DNA from: Camellia lanceoleosa
Lineage: Eukaryota > Streptophyta > Magnoliopsida > Ericales > Theaceae
Assembly: GCA_025200525.1 (NCBI GenBank)
Contig: CM045770.1
Coordinates: 117,777,429-117,841,428, forward strand
Direction: 5' to 3'
DNA: 64,000 nucleotides
In this document: one piece after another, positions 55,782 to 64,000 of the stretch
How the letters are laid out: each line of letters begins with the position of its first letter
Position numbering within the stretch: position 1 is the first letter of the stretch
Position numbers and translations under genes: made by a program
Notes under the pieces: generated by a model
What the model was told of the DNA's origin: nothing
The model's database searches: none
What the model saw: only the letters and a program-made list of their open reading frames with translations

Positions 55782-56150
55782 ATTGAGAGAAAATAGTAGC
55801 TCCACATACACATATATATATATCTAATTATTACCACAAATTATCACACAGACAAAACACAAATAATTTATTTTTTTTTAACAGCTAATACATACATATA
55901 TATATATATATATATACAAAGAGAGAGAGAGAGAGAGACAGAGAGGTGAGTGAGTGAGAAACTCGTCATGCCAAATGCTGCCGTCGCTGCCGTCGCCGTC
56001 ATGACCTCGCACCACCGCTAGCCTGCTCGTCGCTCGTCGAGAGAGATGCCAAGTTCGTCGCCGTCGAACAATTAGGGATTTCAAAGATTTAGGGATGATC
56101 CAAATGTTGGAGCGCGAAGATGAAAAGTAGAGGGGGGCAAATTTTTTTTT
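54360..56150. other. Upstream region of the CACTA genes, repeats only
   Basis: AT-rich DNA holding an (AAAT)n tract (about 54571-54600), a 54-bp block with (TA)n repeated twice (about 55155-55255) and a 44-A run (55737-55780). (TA)n plus (GA)n follow at 55895-55940, then a GC-richer segment at 55970-56075. It should contain the promoter of the tnpD gene; I see no convincing TATA box among the many TA repeats. Confidence 0.5.
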
Positions 56151-56589
56151 ACTTTTTGCGACGGTAAATTATACACCGTCGCAAATGATAAATTATTAAT
56201 CTAAACAGCGCCGTTTTGATAAGTTTTTTGGGCGACGGACATTTTGCCGTCGCAAATGGTCCACTATTTGCGACAGCCAACGCACGCCGTCTAAAAAAAA
56301 AAAACTTTTTAGCGACGGTAAAAAACGCCGTCGCTAATACTTCCTTTTTTTTTCCACTATTCGCGTAGTTTTATTTGCGACGGTAAAAGGCCGTCGCTAA
56401 AGGGATTATTTGCGACGGGTTAATCTACCGTCGCAAAAGATCATTTTTTGCGACGGGAACACGCACCGTCGCAAAAGCTTCCGTGTTTATATCCCCTTTT
56501 CTTGTAGTGAAAGTGCTTTTATTATTATTTTTTTTCGCATCATGTTGTTTTTAATTTAGTGTGAACACCAACTTGAAAATGTCTTAACT

Positions 56590-56767
56590 CTATTTTATTC
56601 CAAAATGCTTCAAGTCAAAAAGGTCGAAGGGGACCACGGTAAAAAACCGAACGCCTAAGTAGATTTCAAGGACTGCTGTTGCAACGTAGAGTGTACCATC
56701 AAGAGCAAAAGCAAGGAGAAAACATGTAATGATCATTATAATTTGTGTGAATGCTATCTCAATTGTC
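56590..56767 (-). pseudogene. Second nodulin-like/NFD4 transporter exon fragment
   Basis: Reads TIEIAFTQIIMIITCFLLAF, ALDGTLYVATAVLEI, then degenerate VVPFDLFDLKHFGIK and a stop. It is homologous to 43274-43100 with many substitutions and is preceded by an AG acceptor (TTTTGCAG). It belongs to the duplicated segment into which the large CACTA element inserted. Nothing of the following TM region remains. Confidence 0.75.
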
Positions 56768-57187
56768 CTGCAAAATTGGAAAATCCAAATGAAATTAAAC
56801 AGAATATGTGAGTTTACCTAGAGATAGTATTAAATAAGAGTTTTTTTTTTTTTATATTTAATTTAAAGCACATGAAATGGGATGAGGGAAAGATTTTCTG
56901 AAGAGCTATTGATATAGCTCAAGACTCAAGTCAATTGCTATAATTGATAATAGGCATTTTCACTCAAACAAACCAATTTGTTGTCATTGCCATCATAATA
57001 TAACATCTAGCCGACATAAACCTATTGGAAATTTTCAATCACCATTTGTTCAAAACCCACATTTAGGAAATTATTTTCACCAAACTTTGTTGAAGAAAAA
57101 TTGGTAACATAGGCCAGAACAGATACATAAGACGTTTTCATTTCCTTATATTCAAATACAAGACTTACATCTAATAAAATCAATAGA
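56768..57187. other. Intergenic DNA between transporter fragment and RLP
   Basis: AT-rich. The segment just upstream of the transporter exon resembles 43280-43370. No gene or element ends seen. Confidence 0.4.
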
Positions 57188-59668
57188 TTACACACTTCTG
57201 TTGCTCAAAAGCTTCATGAAATTGTCCAAAACAAAATAGTACCAAGAGGTCATACAAACTTCAATGAGGTGAAGCCAAGCCTGATGCCAATGAAGATTTA
57301 TGAACAAAACTGCAATGATCTCCATCAACACAATAATATAAGAGACTTGAAAGTTGACATAGAAAACTTCCATATCTATGAAACCATCATATTCTACCTC
57401 TCCATCCAGCACTTTCAGCATTGTTGATGTTGGAACAGTTGCAAGGCAGTTGGTTTTTAAGGGAAGTCCACAAAGACGAGAATTTCCCTCGTAGCTACTT
57501 TCTTCAAAAGTTGCAATCTGAGCTTTCCGTTTGAGGGTCAGACCTGATAAGTTGTGTGCCACACTGAAGGGTGCCAATTTGTCTAATTTGATCAATTGAG
57601 GGATTCTTCCATTTAAGTTGTTGTAAGAGAGATCCAAGCTTTCTATCTGCCTCAAATGTGAGAATGCTGTTGGGATTGATCCAGTTAGATTGTTATGAGA
57701 CAAGTTTAGTGCATGGATGTTGCTCAATTTTCCAACTTCAATTGGGATTTCTCTTGTTAAGTGGTTACAAGAGAGATCAACTCTTAACATGCAGTCAAAA
57801 ATATTGCCTTTATATTAATAGATTCCATACTTTGTTGCGAACTCCACTTCTTGTTGGATATCAAAAAATAGAAAGAGAAAATTATAATCCAACATATCAT
57901 GTTCACCCAATGACTTTGAACCCTTCACAAAGCTCCACATTGTATATACTGTGTAAACTGAAGCACCACTAGCTTTTACAGAAGATTTTGTATGGGTTGT
58001 CTCAAAAGGTTTGTCAATGAAGCAATGAGGTATGAGACCAAAGAAGTTATTTTCAGAAAGATCCAACATGCTTAATTGTTTCAATTGGCATGATTGAACT
58101 GGAATTTCACCTTCAAAATTATTAAGTTTTAAGAGAAGAATGCTCAACTCAGAAAGGGTTCCAATCTAACTAGGAATGATTCCACTTGGGTTGTTATCAC
58201 TACCATTCAATGTCACCAAAGACAAACTGTTGTAAAATGCAAATTTCAATAGACCTCTTAGATTGTTTTGACTCAAGTGGACATGTCTTATTTGTGATCC
58301 GTTGAAGCAAGATGGTATAGAGCTAGACAGTTTGTTCTCAGAAAGGTCTAAGAACTCAAGTACATCAAGTTTGCATAACTCTATTGGAATAGGCCCTTCC
58401 AAATTATTTGAGAATATGTTAATTCCAAGCAAAAAGGACATGTTCCCCATCCATCTCAGAAGCTTTCCAAACATGTGGTTGTTGTTGATACCAATTGCCA
58501 TTAAATGACGAGGAAAAGACATGCTATTTGGAAATTTGCACACAAAATGATTGTTGTCCAAATATAAGTAAACCAATGAAGTTAAATTCACAAATGAAAG
58601 AGATATTTGGCCATACAAATTATTGTTTGATAGTTTCAAGAATCCTAAGGAGGTTGGCAAATGCCCTGATATCTGTCCTGAAAAATTATTGGTAGACAAG
58701 TCTAAAATCGCTAAGGAGTGCATGTCTCCTAAAGAAGTAGGAACATAACCCTCAAATATTTCTAGACATGTTTAAATTCAACAAATTAGGAAATACCAAT
58801 CCTATATTTGTGGGAATTGGGCCCTCAAGATGATTGTCAGAAATATCAATTGAAGAAACATAGGGATTGGAATACGATGGTAAAAGGGAAGGCCCTATGA
58901 GGCAACATTTTCTCAAAGTAAGAACTTCTAATTGTGTACTGTTTTTTAACAACCAAATTGGGAACATTCCCACCAAGATGCTGTTTGATAGATCAATTAT
59001 TCTCAAATCATATTCGTAAAAGAGAAATTATGGACATTTCATATCAAGCTTGTATCATCCACAATTTGATAACTGAAAACCTGCAGTTGGAACCTAGGAA
59101 TCCATGTTTGAAACTCAATTTGGTCACTCAATCTATCATTGTCACCTACCAGTATCTTAAGCTTTGAATGGTTAAAAAATAAGACAAATGAGGGTGGAAT
59201 CTCAAAATGATTATAAGAATGAAAAAGGTATTCAAGTGTTGTGAGAATAATTAGTGGAGACAAGGCAAGATTCCTGGTGAATTGATTTGAGGAGAGGTCC
59301 AATAATCGGATTGATGTTAAGTATCCAAAACAAGAGGGAAGTGTTCCATTAAAACCATTCTCACTGAGATCTAACTCTTTTAGGTTAGAAAGTTCAGACC
59401 AACCTGTAAAATAAAAGTGATACTTAGCTTGGATATTTTTCTAAATGGAAATTATTTAATTGAAGGTACATTCACATGGTAGAAGAATTAATCCAAGGAA
59501 TATGATCAGTAGCGTAAATACCCTTGTCAGGTAGGCTTCCATTAAGCCCAACTCTGTGCAATGTCAACACCTTTAGGGAAGACACTACTCCAACGTTATA
59601 AAGAAAGCTCTTGTCAAGGAATGAATAATCCAAATACAAGTGTTGTATGTGTTTCAATCCATCTAACC
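57188..59668 (-). pseudogene. LRR receptor-like protein, 3' part (RLP1/CuRe1-type), disrupted
   Basis: Exon 59668-59522 (49 codons, phase 1 at both ends, GT/AG borders) encodes LDGLKHIQHLYLDYSFLDKS to GLNGSLPDKG. A long final exon from 59403 follows. It carries about a dozen LRRs (for example LSNLKELDLSENGFNGTLP, LEFLDLSENKLSSSIPSCF, LNLSHNNLTGSIPTAFSHL), a C-terminal cap with GNSRLCGLPLKTNC, an acidic spacer, a membrane segment (SYIIVLMEIIAVLFI) and a short tail (LIEVCMTSWYYFVLDN). Disruptions: a frame break after 59039, a stop after NMSRNI (about 58755), a Trp-to-stop change after GIIPS (58166) and a stop in GIY*YKGN (57815). Earlier exons would lie beyond 59700, where only repeats and a gypsy LTR are found. 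Confidence 0.88.
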
Positions 59669-59767
59669 CTATAAATAGTAGTTAAAAAAATTACATTCTA
59701 TGAAAGATGATAACAGAGTGATATGAAAAAATGGCAATCATTACATGACAACACACATATTATTTAG

Positions 59768-60158
59768 AGGGCAAATTATACTGGTAGTCCCTACATTTTT
59801 CTACTTGTGTCATTTTAGTCCCTACAGTTTCAATTGAATCAATTTTGATCATTAATTTTAAATTTGGCTCCAATTTGGTCCAATTAATAATCTCAATAAA
59901 GTTTTTGATAGAAAATTTTCATTAAATTAGTTGAGGTTAAGTCACTAAATTGATCAAGTCTACAATTTTGCTTCTAAAAATATGACACATGTCGCTTATG
60001 TGCGCATTTGCCATAAAAAAAACACTAACAATTGGAAGCAATTGGACCAATTTTAGACAAAATCAAAAGTTCAGGGTCAAAATTGATAAAATTAAAATTA
60101 TAGGGACGAAAGTGACATAATGGCCAAAGTATAGGAGCTAATATTGTAATTTGCCCTT
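59768..60158. mobile_element. Foldback/MITE-like repeat, another copy of the 1209-1623 family
   Basis: Ends AGGGCAAATTATACTGGTAG and, complemented, AAGGGCAAATTACAATATTA are inverted repeats; 'agtccctaca' and 'tagggac' phrases face each other inside. Lies in what would be an intron or upstream region of the right RLP. Non-coding. Confidence 0.6.
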
Positions 60159-60516
60159 ATTCAAATATTACATCATCGTGGAAATTTGATTTATCATTCA
60201 TGACCCAATACCTCAATCGATGTAACAAAAGATCTGATTTAATAGAGCTTCTTGCTATTAAGGAAGGAAAATGATGTACTTACTAAAACTTTGTAAATAC
60301 TTTTTCAACAAACTGATATAACATACAGAAGAAGAATTTTCGAATTTGAAAAGGGACTTAGTAAATTAACATGATCGAAGCCACATTAATTTATATAAAA
60401 AGTTTGTAAGTTTTGTTTGTTTGTATAGCATTACTATATACAAAATCTCCTTTATACGCATATAAAGGTTGGTTTTATCAAATTTTCCCTATTAATTTTC
60501 ATATTGTGTAAATGTG
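60159..60516. other. Intergenic DNA, no LRR exon seen
   Basis: AT-rich stretch between the foldback repeat and the gypsy LTR; I looked for 5' exons of the right RLP on the minus strand and found none. Confidence 0.4.
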
Positions 60517-63500
60517 TGTAGACACCCCATTTTTGACCGTCCTCAAGACTCGGACGTCACCGTTGGAACACTCGGTGATCATCCATGTGTGTGTTCGTTT
60601 GGAGTTCCCGGAGTTCTCGGCTGTGCGAGCCTTGCCTCAAGACCTCCGAACTCGACTGTTTGTGTTTGGTTTTGCACCAAACACTTGTGTTTTGCCTTGG
60701 AAGGGCAGGGAATGCTTTGTGAGGCATCCCCACACACCACCGGCTGGGGCTAGAGGCCACCGGCCGGCTAGAGTTGCCACCGGCACTTTATTGTGCCGAC
60801 CGGCACTCTTTTGTGCCGACCGACACTAAGTTTTGTCAAAATGACACTCTTTACCGGCCGGACACTGTGCAGTTGCTTTATGAGATATTTTCATACAGCT
60901 GTATGGTTTGGTTTCCCCTCCATACACATGAGCTTGCTTGGTGACTAAGCTTGTAAGCTTTTTTGCCTATAAGAGAAGGACCTCTTCTCTTGGCTCAAGG
61001 GTTACAAAAGTTGGAGAGATTCTAGACATTGTTTAGACAGACCAAGCTCTGGTTTTAGGGTTTGAGTTACATACACCCTCTATATCTATCCTTCTCTTGT
61101 AAGACTAGGTGTTTTGTGCCTTACTATTGCACATAAACACCTAGTGTTTCACCTTTCTCTTGGGACAGAGGTTCTAAGGACTGTTTTTTGGTGATTCTTG
61201 GCTGGTTTGGAGCTCAAGGAAGCAACCACACCATCTTTGTTGAAGAAGGCTACAAGGGTAAGAACCTAGTACTCTTTTTACCCCTTTCTTGTACCTTGTT
61301 TTTACCTAGTTTAGAATAGTTTTTGTGCTTGTTCCATAACACATAAAAGCTCTGATTTTGGACCCTCTTTATTGTATATTAAGAGTGCTTGGTGGTTTGG
61401 GGAAGTTTGACCCCCTTTAGACCTTGAAAAGGGTTCATTTTTGTGCTATTTTGGAGAGATCCGGGACTTGTGTGCTTGGACCTCTCCACCACTGAAATCT
61501 TGAGGGATTTCAGTGATGGAGATGGTGCCTTAAAGTCCTAGAAAGGGGAGGGTCACCCCCTCTCCTTGATGTCCTTGAAAAGGGCAAGTTTTGGCTTCCA
61601 AAGGAACACTATGTTTGAGTGTGTGTTGAGCATGCCTTGGTTGTCTTTCATGCTTATATTGCCATGATATAACATGTTTTCAAGTTGGTTTTGGTCTCCT
61701 ATGCATGCTTAGTATAGTTGCCTTGTAATGCCTCTTATTGCTTTAACATGTCTAGGAAGTGTGCCCCTATTTCTAGCATGTTTTAGACTTGTGTTTGTGA
61801 AGCTTGTATGCTTATTTTGCCATGGTTTAGCTCTGTCCATAGTCGTTTTGGTCGATCATGACTTGTATCTTATAGCTCCTTTGCATTTGGCTTGTTAGCC
61901 TTAAGAGCATGAGAGTGTAGCATGCCTTGCTTGCTTTATTTTGGTGGTTTGAAACCCCCTAGCATGCCATTTCAGACCTTATAATGTGCTAGTATGCTTG
62001 CCTTAGTGGCCTTGTTAATGCTTTAAGAGCATGTGTTGTATGCCCCTTGTTTTGGCTTCAATGCATGCATTTGATTTAATGACTCTTAGATGCCATCTAA
62101 GTAGCCATTTGGCTTTGTTTTGACATGCTAGAAACCTGTTTTAGGTTGATTAGTTCATGCCATGTATGTTTGTGCAAAGTGTGGTTTAATGCCCTATTAG
62201 CTTGCCTTAAGCCTAGGCCATTCGCATGCTTTGTTTGGCATGCTTCATTGCATGATTTGGCATCATGTTTAACTTGAATTTCAGAGCTTTAAGTGCATAC
62301 TAGTTGCCCATGTTTGGTCTCTTTAAATGTGCATGAGAGTTGCTTTTGTATGCCTAAGTCTTGAGCCTTAACACTTGCATGTGTGTGTGTGTATTTGGTC
62401 TCATTTTCTAGGCACTTTGGCCATTGATTTTAGGCCCATTTTGAGTTGCCTAATTCATGTATAGGTCCATCCCTCTTGTGGTTTGCATGCTTGCATTGTA
62501 TGCTTGTTTGCATGCTTGCATAAGTGTATCACATTGTCCACATTGCATGCCTAGTTGACATACGGATTTCACCACATTGACATGCATACCAAGCCTCTTG
62601 AAGTGAGTTTGATAGAGGTTTGGTACCCCCTTTTGTGCCTATGTGATTTGCATGCATTTGAAAGTGAAGTTGCATCCGTGGTTCTTAGGGCCATCATGCA
62701 TGGAAATGCGCGATTGGTGGTCCGAAGATCGAGGCACATGCCCCCTTAAGTCAATAACATGATAGGGAGTGTGTTTGGTGCATACATGTTTTGAATTGCC
62801 TTGCCATGCATAGTTTGTCCTCTGCTGCTGTGAGTTGCAGGATCTGCAGAACATTTTGTGCCGACCGGCACTTTTTAGTGCCGACCGGCAGTGTTTTCCC
62901 AGCCGATGGAACAATTTTGTGCCGGTGGCCTCCTCCTTCAGCCGGTGGTTCTCTACCCCAGCCGGTGGTACTCCCCAGTGCTCTGAGAGGCACTCCTGGG
63001 ACTTTGGCAATTTTCAGAGGAGAAGAGCAGAGGAAACAGAGGCAATCCGTGCATGGCAGTGCGGTTCCGAGCCGGTTTCGAGCACGCGCTACATTTGGCC
63101 CTCATCCCGAGGCATTTTTCTGTTTAATTAGATTCATTATTTTATTAATTTAGTTAATTTGTAATGTTTAATTAGCTTGTGTAGTTAATTAGTTATTCGG
63201 TTCTGTATTATTATTTGGTCCCTCCGAGCGAGGGCAAATTTGTAATAAGTGTGTGTGAGTGGGTGTATGTCTTCCAACCCCCATTTCTTTTTACCTTATG
63301 CTATGCATGCGTGCATTCATGCATTTGTTTACATGCACCGGGCTCGGTACATCATACAAACCGCATCGTACTTTCAATTCCAAATTGAATACGTGCTACT
63401 CGCGCATTTCACATGCCATGTTTAGGGTTAACCGAGCCTACTCTAGATTGCATCTATGCCTGTGTTGCATTAGTCACTTAACATGAACTAGGTCATGCAT

Positions 63501-64000
63501 GTTTGCTAACCGGGTTATTGTTTTTGGCACGGAGTACGGTGTAAGTTTTTACGCTTTAGCATACCACATGCGTGTGAATGTTGCCATGACAGTATGCTTA
63601 CCATGCGGCTAAATGCTTATGTGATATTACTGTTTGAATGCCTGTGGGTGAAGGTTGGATTGCCTGAGTTGGAACAACTCATTGAAATCCGTATTTTAGC
63701 CTACTTGCGAGTAGAAAAATCTAACACATTTTTCGAGACAAAATGGATATGCAATGTTTATTTCCAATTTAGGCGATCTAGTCTATACTTTTGTGTTGTG
63801 CGCATCACATAGTAATTCTAGGTTAATAATCGAAATAAGAACGCATAAAGTTTTTAAAAACGGATATCACGGTTAGTAGAGGCCGGTCTTCGGACCGGGC
63901 GAAAGGGGGTGCTCATAGCTAACCTTCCCCGATCGTACCCAAGCTCCCGAGCCAAGACCACTTTGGTGATGACGGACACGTGGCTTTCGGCACCGAGTCA
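60517..64000 (+). mobile_element. Long gypsy-type LTR (Tat/Ogre-like), cut by the window end
   Basis: Starts TGTAGACACCCCATTTTTGA, a terminus typical of Tat/Ogre-type gypsy LTRs. Base composition and word use change sharply at this point. A TATA-like CCTATAAGAGAAGG at 60966-60979 would start transcription. Short inverted motifs GTGCCGACCGGCAC occur twice exactly and twice with changes (60797, 60817, 62859, 62878). Near the window end, GGTCTTCGGACCGGGCGAAA and GGGGGTGCTCATAGCTAACC resemble the 3' part of such LTRs, so the end and primer site should follow shortly after 64000. No protein-coding evidence; open frames here lack domains. Confidence 0.75.

Larger units (their letters stand above)
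45753..56509 (-). mobile_element. Large CACTA (En/Spm, CMC) transposon, 10.76 kb
   Basis: Starts CACTACAAAAAAAAGTG and ends CCCCTTTTCTTGTAGTG, with target duplication AAA (45750-45752, 56510-56512). The flanks join into one continuous homologue of 41590-41640 ('tttgacaaataatacttttt'), the inferred empty site. Both sub-ends carry clustered TTTGCGACGG/CCGTCGCAAA words (45775-46210 and 56150-56480). Inside, on the minus strand, lie a tnpD-type transposase gene (about 51067-54356) and a tnpA-type gene (48712-50715). Beyond these, near the left end, is a 178-bp tandem array. Both genes are interrupted, so this copy is probably no longer autonomous. Confidence 0.93.

Noticed and set aside
55878..56084. 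Minus-strand arginine-rich open frame near the right end of the large CACTA element
   Set aside because: It ends in (GA)n/(TA)n microsatellite sequence and matches no family I know; it is probably upstream leader or promoter DNA of the transposase gene.
60512..63812. Several open frames up to 123 codons in the GC-richer right end
   Set aside because: They lie inside a gypsy LTR on both strands, overlap one another, and carry no domain or codon signature.

Overview
This is nuclear DNA of a eudicot plant. It is AT-rich, the genes have introns, and most of the sequence is plant transposable elements: Ty1/copia, Ty3/gypsy, CACTA (En/Spm), hAT, Mutator-like and Tourist-like elements plus a small retroposon. 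I cannot name the species. No rRNA gene, intact tRNA gene or CRISPR array is visible, and no complete, clearly functional host gene lies wholly inside the window.

Host gene content is two pieces of receptor-like protein (RLP) genes of the leucine-rich-repeat family, both on the minus strand, and two fragments of a nodulin-like/NFD4-type major-facilitator gene. The left RLP (3533-4336) has the N-terminal signal peptide, the LRR cap and one-repeat-per-exon gene structure, and then runs into sequence without further LRR exons. The right RLP (57188-59668) has the C-terminal LRRs, membrane anchor and short tail but carries several stops and frame breaks. The transporter fragments are at 42690-43274 and 56590-56767.

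Layout. 1-4373: intergenic DNA with short DNA elements and the left RLP exons. 4374-14896: the RLP upstream region in three tandem copies of a roughly 2.2 kb unit. Each copy is broken by different insertions: a retroposon and a Tourist-like MITE in copy A, a 2.15 kb solo LTR in copy B, and a CACTA element plus a small LTR retrotransposon in copy C. 15521-17516: a CACTA element with a second CACTA element nested in it. 20523-29806: a second tandem duplication, with a CACTA and a hAT element only in the left copy and a 30-bp minisatellite between the copies. 30944-40899: a gag-only copia element whose gag is split by a tandem LTR-internal-LTR-internal-LTR array of another copia family. 40900-45752: the transporter pseudogene with Mutator-like and hAT insertions. 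45753-56509: a 10.76 kb CACTA element with degenerate tnpD-type and tnpA-type genes and a 178-bp satellite-like array. 57188-59668: the right RLP pseudogene. 60517 to the window end: a long gypsy-type LTR.

Many insertions are unusually well supported, because the duplicated copies keep the matching empty sites and the target-site duplications are still readable. The least ordinary signals are: (i) tRNA-like modules (A box, B box and, in two of three copies, a T-run) in the middle of three CACTA-type non-autonomous elements; (ii) a perfect 15-nt complementarity, in two copies, between the segment just downstream of a copia LTR and a segment inside that LTR, where a tRNA-type primer site would be expected; (iii) a 178-bp array in which two sequence variants keep the same repeat length and the same hairpin.
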